From a bacterium (lineage in GTDB: Bacteria > Ratteibacteria > UBA8468 > B48-G9 > DSTR01), in assembly GCA_029551285.1 (NCBI GenBank), contig JAKPFT010000056.1, positions 1 through 49,072 of the forward strand: 49,072 nucleotides of DNA, in the 5' to 3' direction. The translations under genes and the position numbers were made by a program. Shown here in pieces: positions 24,862 to 33,448 of the stretch. Position 1 is the stretch's first letter. Each line of letters starts with the position of its first letter. The notes below the pieces were generated by a model. That model saw only the letters and a list, made by a program, of their open reading frames with translations. It searched no databases and had not been told where the DNA came from.

Positions 24862-25932
24862 ATGCAATATCAGGAGGCAAGAGCAATCGGGCCGGGTCAT
24901 CTTCAGAGAACCAGTGACGATTTACAGTCTATCCTGCGGCGGGAAACAGAAGATTATCTGCGTTCGCTGATTATTGATGACTACCCGAAGCGCCAGCAAC
25001 TTTTCTGGAAGAGAGATTATTCCTGCCTGGAAGGTTTTTTGAAATCAGTGGAGCCTAACCGGGAAAGGTGGCAGAACTGTCTGGGAGTTTTCCAGCCAGA
25101 GGGCGAGTTTGAGGCAGAGGAAGAACCTTTTCTAAAGGATGAACACGTCAGGGCTTTCTGGGTCAGCCTTCGCTTTGCCCGAAACCTCCGCTGCCGGGCC
25201 ATCCTGGCTCTTCCTCAAAAAAGGAAAACTACCAAACTCCCCCTGGTTATCGCCCAGCACGGGATTGGCTCCAACCCGGAAAGAGTGATGGGCTTTCTGG
25301 ACGAACCCAATTACTACCACGCCTACGGTTACCGGCTGGCTAAGGATGGTTTTGCCGTGGTCGCGCCCCAGCATCTCACCGGCATTGAACGGCGTCGCTA
25401 TCAAAGACTGGCCTTACTGCTGGGCGCCACCCTGGCCGGACTGGAGGTCTGCAAATTGAAAAGGTTGCTGGACTACCTCGTCGGCCGGCCGGAAGTGGAT
25501 GGAGACAGAATCGGAATGTGGGGCATCAGTCTGGGCGGCTACTACACGCTGCTGACGCTGCCGGTGGAACCGAGAATCAAATTAGGTATCTGCTGCGCTT
25601 TCTTTAACCACCGGCTGGAAAAGATGGTGCTGGATGACCCCCGGTACAGTTGTTTCCTCTCCACCGAAGAAGAACACATTTTCCTGCCAGGCTGGCTGAG
25701 AGAATTCAGCGACGCTGACCTTCTTTCCCTGATTGTCCCGCGACCCTTCCTGGTCCAAACCGGCCAGGCTGATGGCGTCTCCTGGTGGCCCTGGGTGGTA
25801 AGGGAATTTCAGCAGGCCCGTCAGCATTACGAGAAACTGGGTCTGGCCGATAGAATTCAGTTAGACCTGCATTCCGGCGGCCATGAGATTCGCTACGAAA
25901 CCGGCCTGGCTTTCCTGAAGAAATGGCTGTGA
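24862..25932 (+). CDS. alpha/beta hydrolase (dienelactone hydrolase/acetyl esterase-like)
   Basis: A 356-residue cytoplasmic alpha/beta hydrolase. The oxyanion/lid region is 'IAQHGIGSNPE' (130-140). The nucleophile elbow is G221-I-S223-L-G-G, the acid D304 in 'GQADGV', and the catalytic base H341 in 'HSGGHE'. The ~95-residue helical N-terminal part before the fold fits the Abhydrolase_7/acetyl xylan esterase-like group. No signal peptide is present. GGAGGAG precedes the ATG. The substrate is unknown; deacetylation of sugars taken up by the cell would fit the glycan genes elsewhere in the window. Confidence 0.82.
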   Translation: MQYQEARAIGPGHLQRTSDDLQSILRRETEDYLRSLIIDDYPKRQQLFWKRDYSCLEGFLKSVEPNRERWQNCLGVFQPEGEFEAEEEPFLKDEHVRAFWVSLRFARNLRCRAILALPQKRKTTKLPLVIAQHGIGSNPERVMGFLDEPNYYHAYGYRLAKDGFAVVAPQHLTGIERRRYQRLALLLGATLAGLEVCKLKRLLDYLVGRPEVDGDRIGMWGISLGGYYTLLTLPVEPRIKLGICCAFFNHRLEKMVLDDPRYSCFLSTEEEHIFLPGWLREFSDADLLSLIVPRPFLVQTGQADGVSWWPWVVREFQQARQHYEKLGLADRIQLDLHSGGHEIRYETGLAFLKKWL

Positions 25933-26969
25933 ACGGAAAGAAAAAGTTACTCCCCAGCATCAAGGATTTTACCGAAGAGGAACTGCAGGCACAACTTGGC
26001 CAGGCCGGAGAAAAAGCCTACCGCAGCCAGCAGATTTTTTCCTGGCTTTACCAGCACGGGGTCAGCGACTTCTCCCTGATGAAGAATCTGCCGCTGACGC
26101 TCCGGGAGAAATTAGCCAGCAGTTACCGGCTTTCTCCGCCCTCGGTCATCTCCACCCAGAAGTCAAGAGATGGCGCGGAGAAATATCTCTTCCGGCTGGA
26201 GGACGGCTGCCTGGTGGAAGCGGTGCTGATTCCGGCCAGACACCGCCAGACGGTGTGCGTTTCCACCCAGGTGGGCTGCCGCTACCGCTGCGCCTTCTGC
26301 GCCAGCGGTCAGATGGGATTCATTAGAAACCTCTCGCCTGGAGAAATGGTGGACCAGGTTCTCTATCCCAATTTTGTTCGGGGCGTCAGGGTCAGCCATA
26401 TCGTTTTCATGGGCATGGGCGAGCCTTTTGACAACTTTGACGCTCTGGTGAAAGCCATCCAGATTATCAATCACCCTTCCGGGTTAAACATCGGCAGCCG
26501 AAAAATCACTGTCTCCACCGCTGGCCACATCCCGGGCATAGAAAAATTCAGCCAGTCCGGCTGGCAGGTGGAACTGGCTATTTCCCTGCACTCCGTGGAG
26601 GAGGAGACCCGGAGCAAACTGATGCCCATCAACCGCATTTATCCGGTGAAAGAACTTTTAGCGGTCTGTCGTCGTTATACCCGGGAAACCGGCCGACTGA
26701 TTACCTTTGAATATGTGTTGCTGCGGGGCATAAACGATGCTCCGGAGCAGGCCAGAGCCTTGGGCAAGGCCGCCCGGTGGGTCGGCGCCAAAATCAATCT
26801 TATTCCCTGCAGCCGCTTTCCTGATAGCCCCTGGCAGCCGCCGGAGAGAAAAACCATCCAGGAATTTGTCAAAGAAGTGGAAAGCCAGGGCGTCGTCTGC
26901 ACCCTGCGGCGTTCCCGGGGAAAAGACATCCAGGCTGCCTGCGGACAACTGGCAGGAAGAAATGTTTAA
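25923..26969 (+). CDS. rlmN: 23S rRNA (adenine-C2)-methyltransferase RlmN
   Basis: Radical SAM enzyme that methylates A2503 of 23S rRNA and A37 of some tRNAs. The 348-residue chain has the radical SAM cluster C119-x3-C123-x2-C126 and 'GMGEPFDNFDAL' (~161-172). Further matches are 'SRKITVSTAGHIPGI', 'ELAISLHSVEEETRSKLMPINRIYP' (split), and the C-terminal catalytic Cys region 'VVCTLRRSRGKDIQAACGQL' (split). The start overlaps the hydrolase stop by 10 bases and the stop overlaps the next gene by 8, so the three genes look like one operon. Confidence 0.97.
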   Translation: MAVNGKKKLLPSIKDFTEEELQAQLGQAGEKAYRSQQIFSWLYQHGVSDFSLMKNLPLTLREKLASSYRLSPPSVISTQKSRDGAEKYLFRLEDGCLVEAVLIPARHRQTVCVSTQVGCRYRCAFCASGQMGFIRNLSPGEMVDQVLYPNFVRGVRVSHIVFMGMGEPFDNFDALVKAIQIINHPSGLNIGSRKITVSTAGHIPGIEKFSQSGWQVELAISLHSVEEETRSKLMPINRIYPVKELLAVCRRYTRETGRLITFEYVLLRGINDAPEQARALGKAARWVGAKINLIPCSRFPDSPWQPPERKTIQEFVKEVESQGVVCTLRRSRGKDIQAACGQLAGRNV

Positions 26970-27663
26970 AGCGGTTATCTTTGACCTTGACGGAACCATT
27001 ACCAGACCGGTCAGTTCCTGGCGGTACATCCATGAAAAGTTAGGCAAATGGGATGTCTTAGCCTGTCGCTACCAGGAAATGTTTCTGGCTGGAAAAATAA
27101 GTTACCGGCAGTTCTGCGAGCTTGATGCCAGATGCTGGAAGGGCTTGCCCGAGGAAAAAATCAGGGAGATGTTTGCCGGCATTCCTTTTAACAAAAACGC
27201 GGTTTTCTGTCTGAAAAAACTGAGGAAATTGGGGTTGAAGTTATTTGGCCTATCCACCGGACTGCAGTATGTCGTCCAGAGGGTAGAAGAGGAAGTCCCT
27301 TTTGACGGCTGGCTCTCCAACCGCCTTTGTTCCCGGAAGGGAGTGCTGACCGGACAGGTAAAGATTAACATCACCCACGGCGGTAAGGGCAGAGTCCTGA
27401 GCCGGCTTCTCGGTCCGGCCGGGATCAGACCCGAGGAAGCCATTGCCGTGGGCGATAGTGATGGTGACCTTTCCCTGGCCAGAGCCTGTGGCTATGCCAT
27501 TGCCTTCAATTCCAAAAGCAAACGGCTCAACCAGGTCGCGCCTTATGTTTGCCGGACGCACGACCTGAAGGAAGTTTACCAGCACATCAGGCTGTTATGG
27601 AAAAAGGGTGAGCCAGTCCTTCACCGGAGCAGCCAGCAGAGTAAAGACAGAGCCAGGCAGTAA
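26962..27663 (+). CDS. HAD-superfamily phosphatase, subfamily IB (SerB-like)
   Basis: A 233-residue phosphatase with motif I 'IFDLDGTIT' (6-14), motif II 'GLSTGLQ' (~95), a Lys in 'GGKGRVL' and motif IV 'GDSDGDLSLA' (~166). This is the phosphoserine phosphatase-like IB arrangement with a helical cap after motif I. ATG 26962 overlaps the rlmN stop; a longer open frame upstream lies inside rlmN and is not used. The C-terminal ~14 residues are encoded opposite the 3' end of uppP. The substrate is not defined. Confidence 0.88.
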   Translation: MFKAVIFDLDGTITRPVSSWRYIHEKLGKWDVLACRYQEMFLAGKISYRQFCELDARCWKGLPEEKIREMFAGIPFNKNAVFCLKKLRKLGLKLFGLSTGLQYVVQRVEEEVPFDGWLSNRLCSRKGVLTGQVKINITHGGKGRVLSRLLGPAGIRPEEAIAVGDSDGDLSLARACGYAIAFNSKSKRLNQVAPYVCRTHDLKEVYQHIRLLWKKGEPVLHRSSQQSKDRARQ

Positions 27664-28313
27664 AGAGAAAACCAGGCCAGCCCTCGCCAGTGAAGGAGTC
27701 TCCTCAGCAGGGAAAGACTTAGTAAACCCAGAAGGAAGGCTACAGACATACCGACCACAAGTGGCCAGGGCTGCAGCCCGGCTATCTTTCTAAATTCCAG
27801 TAAACCAGCGCCGGAAATGGCCGGAATGGCCAGAAGAAAGGAAAAACGAAAAGCCTCTTCTCGGCTGACACCTGTGGCCAGCGCCACCGCAATGGTGCTT
27901 CCGGAACGGGAAAGCCCCGGCAGCACTGCCAGACCCTGGACCAGTCCAATCAGTAATGCCCGGCGCCAGTCAATCTTTTCCCTTCCTTCCCGCCTGGTGA
28001 AAAAAAGCAGCAGACCGGTCACCAGGTAGGCGGCTGCAACCACCGGCAAAGCCGAAAAAAGTTCCTCGTGCGGACGAAGCACCAGTGCGACAACAGCCGT
28101 CACGCCCGAGGCCACTCCGAGGGAAAAAACTAACTCCCGGGACTGTTTTTCCAACCCTTTCCGGAAAAGAGCCCTGGCCAGGCAAGCAATGTCTTTCCTG
28201 AAAAAAATCAGGATCACCAGCAAAGAAGAGAGGTGGAGAAAAACATCAAGGGAAAGGTTACCCTCAAGACCAAAAAAGTGGCGCAAGATAATCCCTGACG
28301 GGATTACTTTCAT
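27621..28313 (-). CDS. uppP: undecaprenyl-diphosphatase UppP, N-terminally truncated
   Basis: Membrane phosphatase that recycles the cell-wall lipid carrier. The 230 residues contain the family's middle and end: 'HFFGLEGNLSLDVFLHLSSL' near the start, 'LIGLVQGLAVLPGLSRSGST' (~120-139, split) with the PGxSRSxxT motif and its Arg, and several helices. However, the usual first ~35 residues are missing. These hold the (E/Q)xxxE motif and the conserved SSSGH. The region that should read SSSGH reads 'VIPSGII'. In-frame sequence upstream reaches a stop after 14 codons without resemblance. A short dispersed element covers the start. It is likely impaired or a decaying copy. Confidence 0.75.
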   Translation of the reverse strand: MKVIPSGIILRHFFGLEGNLSLDVFLHLSSLLVILIFFRKDIACLARALFRKGLEKQSRELVFSLGVASGVTAVVALVLRPHEELFSALPVVAAAYLVTGLLLFFTRREGREKIDWRRALLIGLVQGLAVLPGLSRSGSTIAVALATGVSREEAFRFSFLLAIPAISGAGLLEFRKIAGLQPWPLVVGMSVAFLLGLLSLSLLRRLLHWRGLAWFSLYCLALSLLCWLLR

Positions 28314-28338
28314 AGGGACTCTTGCCCCTCTGACGGTC
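28294..28338 (-). repeat. short dispersed element, copy B
   Basis: It matches 6941-6985 at most of ~43 aligned positions. On the minus strand it reads GGGCAAGAGTCCC and then TGAAAGTAATCC, with CGTCAG boxes at both sides. The first codons of the truncated uppP lie inside it. Confidence 0.5.
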
Positions 28339-28360
28339 GCGGCCGCTCCCTGTCACCCCA

Positions 28361-28386
28361 CGGGGGAAATCAGATTATTTCCCCCG
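28361..28386. terminator. perfect 10-bp hairpin without U-tract
   Basis: CGGGGGAAAT and ATTTCCCCCG pair perfectly around a 6-base loop. It lies downstream of the GH123-like gene and upstream of uppP, both on the minus strand. Neither side has a run of T, so it may be a Rho-independent terminator remnant, an mRNA-stabilising hairpin or a protein site. Confidence 0.4.
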
Positions 28387-28524
28387 TTCACCCCCTAATC
28401 CGCATCGCAATTTTTCAAATTCCGATGCTTCAAGATTACCAGATAACCAGAACTGCTGATGGGCAGCCATTCGGCTATGCCTTGAACTGCGCCCAGAACC
28501 ATGGCCGAACCCAACACAGTTGGT

Positions 28525-31500
28525 TTACTCCAGTTCTGCCAGCAGGACCCGATAGTTAAAATGGGCTACCTTAACCTGGCAGGATTTTCCTGCAACCCTG
28601 ATTTCTTTCTCAGGCGCTTCCGCGTCCACCACCTTTTTTACCTTGAGCTTTCTTGAAAAAAACCAGGCCACGGTTTTGTCCTCAGGGGTATCGTTGAGGA
28701 TCACCACCAGGGCCTTGCCCGGACGCCGGTAGGCACTGGCATAAACCCTTTCTCCGGCGCCAGGCTGGCAGGAAAAGATTTTCTCCTTTTCGGCCTTCCA
28801 GAAAGGCAGCCACTGGCAGTCAGCCTGGTTCCAGCCAAATTCCCCTAACAGTTTCAGCCCGTGGACCACCGCAGGATGGTGGGAAAGATACGGGTTCATA
28901 TCCAGAACCATGTGCACGCCCATCCAGTGCCTGGCGGCTCCTTCCACCTCTTCCGGATGCTTTTTCAGCCAGGGTTCAAAGTTGTAGCCCGGACCCGGTC
29001 CAAGCGGACCTAAGGCCGAGCCAACAAAACCGTACTGGTGGCCCATGGTCTCTGCCACCAGATAACCCAGACCGAACATGGTTAACTGCCGGCTGGCCGG
29101 GTCGGTATTGATTTCTTCAAAGTCCCAGGTGGTGCTGGTGAAAGCCATAGGGCCGGCGTAGGTGGTACTGGTGTTATGCATCACGATAATCGGCTCCTTC
29201 TGCCCTCGTTCCTGCATCAGGGTGTACAGCCGTTTCCACAACTGCCGGTAGGCAAAAAGTCTGCCGGTCGGCAGCCACCGACCCTCTTCGTCCTGATAAC
29301 CCAGGCCCACCGCCGGGTTGATCTGGCCCTCATTGGTAATCTCGTCAAAGTACCAGTAGTCAATCCCCAGCTCCATCCCTGAATTAAAACACCAGAGGTC
29401 GTAGTCAATCCGGCTCTGAGTGGCAGAAATTCTTCTGGTCGTGTAATAGGGAGCAGGTTCAATCTCTCTTTTCCTGATGTCCTCATTAGTCGGAGACCAT
29501 TCCCAGGCATAGTACTTAACCTCCTCATGGGAAAGGGAACGGGCCCGCATGTCGGTGTAAACCAGGGTATGTCTTCCCTGAGCCTTCTGGCTGGCAGTGC
29601 GCCTTTTCAGTTCCTGAGCCGCGGCTTCATTCAGCGGCCGCAGATGGGCAAAGGTGTACTTTCCGCTGGCTGGCTCGTTCTCCTTCTCCTGGCCAAAAAA
29701 TGTCCAGTAGGTATTGCCTATCCAGTAAAACCTGGGGAAATTCTGCCGGCTGACGCTGGTCTCCACCACGCCGATGTTTCTGGCCCAGGATGGTCTGGGC
29801 TTGATGGGTGTGGCTTCAACGGCAAAAACAATTTTCCGCGGTTGCTGGTTCTTCCACAGCACTGGCCGGGGCCCGTCAATCAGACTGAAGACCAGCTCCA
29901 CCTGACCAGCATGCCGATAAACATTCACCACCGGAACAGTCTTGTCTTTCGGCAAGCTCCAGCCTTCGGCCGAATCTGCCCACCAGCACAGACCCCGCTG
30001 GTAGTCTCCCAGCCAGACATAGCCTAACCAGGCCGCCGGCATCGTCCAGTTCAGCACTTCCGTGGCGTCAAAAATCTTTCCGTTTTTTTCGGCTAACTGT
30101 CTGGAGATATTGCTGCGGCAACCATCTCCAGCCGCGTGGATAAACCTGGCGTGCTCTGCCTTCAGGGGAATGACCAGTTCCAGTCCTTCCACCATAACAT
30201 CTTTCTCTCCGCTCAAAGAAATCTCGTACTGGAGCATCCCGTCGTACTCACCGGTAAGACTCAGTTCTGCCTTAAGTCTTCTTCCTGAGGCTTTAGCGAG
30301 GGCTTTCACCCGGTGCGGTTTTGTTTCTGTAAAGGAAAGACCTTCTCCTTTCAGGGGTTGGTATCTGCCGGAAACCTTTTCTCGGAGAATAATGGGTGAA
30401 GCAAGGATTTCTGCGCCGGCAGTCTTAATCTGCGCTGGCAGACCTGTTTTCTCCAGTTGGTAGGTCCGGTTCCAGACAGAAACAGTTTTCTCCGCCGGGT
30501 TCACCTGCAGCGGCGTCCAGGGGAAAAGGACTTTCTCCGAGACCCCTAACTTGTTGTGTTCAAACGGAAAAACCTTCTTTTCCACAAAATCCTTTACCTC
30601 GCTGAGAAGGCGGTTATCTTTGTCCAGCAGGGTAGCGGTAACCTCATACCGGCCCTGGGCCAGTGCTTCCGGTAACTGGATAATCGCTTCTCCGGCCTGG
30701 TTTTCAAACTGAACCGTTTGAGCAGTGGCTATTTCCTTTCCGCTGTTATCCGTTACCTTAAACCTGACCAGAGCCACCCGGGCCGGGTCTTCCAGTCCGC
30801 CAAAGTCCACCACGGCTTTTACCCGGGAAAAATAAGGATAGAACCAGGCTTCAAAAAGCACCGGTTCTTTTGGAGCAGGTATTTTTTCTCCCCAGACCGG
30901 GCTTCGCGGGGCTTCAATTTTGTAAACACCTTCATAGAGTTTTTTGCCGGAATCTTCCGTGATAGTAATAAACAGGTATTCCGTCTTCCCCTTTGGCGGG
31001 GTTTCTGTTTCCCAGGAGAAAACTCCGTCTTTCTCCGGTTCCAGCGCCAGTTCCCTGGTTTCTTTCTGCAGTTGCTCAGTCCAGTTAGTCAGTTTGTCAC
31101 GGACGGCAAACTCTGCCCCCAGAGAAAGACGCTGGCCGGTAATGTTGCGGACAAAAACCTGAGGGCTAACCCTGCCGGTGAGCACTTCACCCATGCTTTT
31201 TACCTGGATGACCGGAGCCTGCCGGTCCAGAATCATCTTCAGGTACCGGGACCGTTCCCGGAAAATCTCCCCTAACTGTCCGGAAAAATAATGCACTCCT
31301 GGCGCGGCCCTGATACTGCCGGCGTAAAGCACACCCCAGATACTGCCATCTTTAAGGCTGGCTTTGGGAAAGGATGAGACCGGGGCTGACATTTCCATAC
31401 TCCACCAGCCATTGGCATAAGCATCGCGGTAGTTCCACTCCACCTCGTAAGGAATGTAACCGCCGATACGCTGGCTGTAACCCACATTCTTGTACTTTCC

Positions 31501-31917
31501 CAGGGGATACATCATCGCCTGAACCCAGTTGTAATCAGGATGGCAGGGATTGGGGTCAATCAGAATTTCAAAGTGGCTGGTGGGTCCGCCGCCGGCCAGT
31601 CTTCTGGGTGGTTTGTCAAAGGCTTCTTCCGGATGGGTCTGCATCCGGCCAGCCAGGTAAACATTTTTCTCATCGTAGGCAAACCAGTACTGGACCACAA
31701 TCGGGTCCAGCCCTCCGCGCCGGTAGGGAGCAATACCGGTTCCCATAAAAGCCCTGTCCCATTCTCCAGGGGAAATCCGGCCGTCAATCACCGGTGGTTT
31801 ATCCACCGGCGGCACCCTCACCAGTGGCGGCCAGGTAGCTTCTGGTATCTGTGCCAGAAGAGAAACTGACAGCAGCCAGAACATTAACAGAAAGAACGGA
31901 AACAATTTCCTCTTCAT
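28525..31917 (-). CDS. secreted GH123-like (DUF6067-type) protein with N-terminal CBM9-like module
   Basis: Large exported protein of 1130 residues. The signal peptide is at 1-22. A CBM9-like sugar-binding domain follows (about 35-230, starting 'PPVIDGRISPGEWDRA'), then beta-sandwich linker domains (about 240-500). The C-terminal glycosidase-like region has 'WLGDYQRGLCWWADSAEGW' (~636-654) and 'YWYFDEI', whose D858-E859 pair resembles the adjacent Asp-Glu catalytic pair of GH123. ATG 31917 has GGGAGG four bases ahead; a frame start 11 codons upstream is not used. A paralogue with another N-terminal module is at 34185. Substrate unknown, probably a complex polysaccharide. One repeat copy lies just upstream. 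Confidence 0.78.
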   Translation of the reverse strand: MKRKLFPFFLLMFWLLSVSLLAQIPEATWPPLVRVPPVDKPPVIDGRISPGEWDRAFMGTGIAPYRRGGLDPIVVQYWFAYDEKNVYLAGRMQTHPEEAFDKPPRRLAGGGPTSHFEILIDPNPCHPDYNWVQAMMYPLGKYKNVGYSQRIGGYIPYEVEWNYRDAYANGWWSMEMSAPVSSFPKASLKDGSIWGVLYAGSIRAAPGVHYFSGQLGEIFRERSRYLKMILDRQAPVIQVKSMGEVLTGRVSPQVFVRNITGQRLSLGAEFAVRDKLTNWTEQLQKETRELALEPEKDGVFSWETETPPKGKTEYLFITITEDSGKKLYEGVYKIEAPRSPVWGEKIPAPKEPVLFEAWFYPYFSRVKAVVDFGGLEDPARVALVRFKVTDNSGKEIATAQTVQFENQAGEAIIQLPEALAQGRYEVTATLLDKDNRLLSEVKDFVEKKVFPFEHNKLGVSEKVLFPWTPLQVNPAEKTVSVWNRTYQLEKTGLPAQIKTAGAEILASPIILREKVSGRYQPLKGEGLSFTETKPHRVKALAKASGRRLKAELSLTGEYDGMLQYEISLSGEKDVMVEGLELVIPLKAEHARFIHAAGDGCRSNISRQLAEKNGKIFDATEVLNWTMPAAWLGYVWLGDYQRGLCWWADSAEGWSLPKDKTVPVVNVYRHAGQVELVFSLIDGPRPVLWKNQQPRKIVFAVEATPIKPRPSWARNIGVVETSVSRQNFPRFYWIGNTYWTFFGQEKENEPASGKYTFAHLRPLNEAAAQELKRRTASQKAQGRHTLVYTDMRARSLSHEEVKYYAWEWSPTNEDIRKREIEPAPYYTTRRISATQSRIDYDLWCFNSGMELGIDYWYFDEITNEGQINPAVGLGYQDEEGRWLPTGRLFAYRQLWKRLYTLMQERGQKEPIIVMHNTSTTYAGPMAFTSTTWDFEEINTDPASRQLTMFGLGYLVAETMGHQYGFVGSALGPLGPGPGYNFEPWLKKHPEEVEGAARHWMGVHMVLDMNPYLSHHPAVVHGLKLLGEFGWNQADCQWLPFWKAEKEKIFSCQPGAGERVYASAYRRPGKALVVILNDTPEDKTVAWFFSRKLKVKKVVDAEAPEKEIRVAGKSCQVKVAHFNYRVLLAELE

Positions 31918-32023
31918 CCCGCCTCCCAGGTTATCTGATACTTCTGTCAAAGACTCTGATCTGAGTTGTTTTTTTCTCCTTTCTTGTGTCTGTCAATGGT
32001 TTTGTAACTCCTTATTTCCCCCC

Positions 32024-32292
32024 ACTGTCAAAAAAGGAAGGGAATAACTGGCCAACCAATGGCGAAGGCACAGTTACAAGACAAGACGAAAAGCGGCACC
32101 GCTCGGTAAGCGGACCGGAAAAGTCCATCCGGGACGCAATACCTTACCCGGCGGTGTTTGAGCTCGCCTCTGGGCGAGCGAGTTCGCCGGGCTACCGATT
32201 TCGGCGTAGTCCTTGTCTGTGCCGGAGCACTCTCCAGTGAGCCAGTTCGTTCCCTTTCTTTTCATTCTTCTTTCTTCCTTTTTTGACACTAC
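32024..32292 (+). repeat. MITE-like fold-back repeat, copy 1
   Basis: About 269 bases with inverted ends (TGTCAAAAAAGGAA at the left, its complement at the right). It fills most of the gene-free stretch 31918-32292. Outer stem 32147-32153/32185-32191 (CCCGGCG/CGCCGGG) encloses inner stem 32162-32168/32173-32179 (GCTCGCC/GGCGAGC). Similarity to copy 2 continues ~40 bases to the left, including TGTCAA at 31991-31996. No transposase gene is present. Confidence 0.85.
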
Positions 32293-33417
32293 CTATCCGA
32301 GGACGTTTTTTTCCTCAAACGGCTGGCCAAGACTTAAAATTTCTCTTTTTAACCGGCAGTAAATCAGGTAGTTTCTAAGAGAAACATCCGAGGGTACATT
32401 GTGGTCCAGGCAGGGTATATACCCCCCTTTCTCCACCGCCGGTTTCACCCGGTTCAGTTCAGCCTCTATTTCCTTGAGCCCGGCTGTCAGTCGGCCTTTA
32501 TGAAGACCACCCATCAACACCACCTGGCCGCCGTATTTTTCCTGCACCTGGTTAACATCCATCCCGGCCTGGACTTCCAGAGGCGCAAAAACTGTCACCC
32601 CGGCTTCTATCCAGCCAGGCAAAAGTGGCCACAGGTAGCCGTCACTGTCCACCGAGACCCGGTCGTACCCGTATTTGCGTGCCAATTCCACTACCCGCCG
32701 GTATCTGGGTACGGCTAACTTCTGAAAAAGGTGCGGGCTGATAATGGGACCGTTTCGGTAACAGATATCCTCCCAGAAATGCACCTCTTCCAGAGGCAGA
32801 TTTCTCTGCCCGAAAGCGTTAACCGCGGCCTCGGCCAACAGGGTACAGGTTTCCATCATATCTTCCACCAGTGACGGATGGTCGTACAGCCAGTAACAAA
32901 AGCCTTCAAAACCTAACCAGTTTCTGACCTGACCCACCAGACTGCCGGCGTGTAAGCAGACCGGGATTTGCGCTGAGGCGGCCTTCTGGAAAACATCCTC
33001 CGCCTTCTGCGATAGCGACTGGGATAGCCCTTCCAGAAGCCAGGCCTTCAGATTCCGCCACTCTTCCAGGTTAGTAACCGCTGGCCGCAGCAGCTGGGGA
33101 ATGGTTTTGTGCGGACCTCGGTTATGCCTGATGATAGAACCGTCATTGCCTCTTTTGGTGACGGTCCGGTCATCCTGGGAGAGAATCTCTTCCTGGTAAA
33201 GATGTTTTCTTTCTACTTCCAGAGAAAGACTCAACGGCCAGTTATCCCAGCCAAACGCTTGACACCAGCCTCGGTAGTCATGAGGGTCAAGCTCCGGATT
33301 AAGTCCTTCCTTCTTCCACCTCTCCCAGGTGGAAAGAAGCGGCCCGGGCTCCATGCTGGGCACGCCTGTGCCTCGCTGGAAATGCAGAAATTTCCGGTAT
33401 CTTTCTCGTTCGCTCAT
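32293..33417 (-). CDS. uroporphyrinogen decarboxylase-like (URO-D superfamily) protein
   Basis: A 374-residue URO-D-fold protein, fourth in the window. Landmarks are 'LHAGSLVGQVRNWLGFEGFCYWL' (split; ~155-177), 'VHFWEDICYRNGPIISPHLF' (~212-231) and 'VSVDSDGYLWPLLPGW' (254-269). The MtaA zinc motif is replaced by D257-S-D-G, as in two of the other copies. The gene follows a prepilin gene by 31 bases and precedes a GH123-like gene, so it may belong to a glycan-use transcript. No good Shine-Dalgarno is seen. Its stop codon TAG abuts the end of repeat copy 1. Confidence 0.8.
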   Translation of the reverse strand: MSERERYRKFLHFQRGTGVPSMEPGPLLSTWERWKKEGLNPELDPHDYRGWCQAFGWDNWPLSLSLEVERKHLYQEEILSQDDRTVTKRGNDGSIIRHNRGPHKTIPQLLRPAVTNLEEWRNLKAWLLEGLSQSLSQKAEDVFQKAASAQIPVCLHAGSLVGQVRNWLGFEGFCYWLYDHPSLVEDMMETCTLLAEAAVNAFGQRNLPLEEVHFWEDICYRNGPIISPHLFQKLAVPRYRRVVELARKYGYDRVSVDSDGYLWPLLPGWIEAGVTVFAPLEVQAGMDVNQVQEKYGGQVVLMGGLHKGRLTAGLKEIEAELNRVKPAVEKGGYIPCLDHNVPSDVSLRNYLIYCRLKREILSLGQPFEEKNVLG

Positions 33418-33448
33418 CAGGGGAAAAGACTATCCTGCACCCTGAAGA

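Noticed and set aside
28294..28338. Known riboswitch class in front of uppP
   Set aside because: The short element does not match any riboswitch consensus I can recall, and one copy lies over the coding start.
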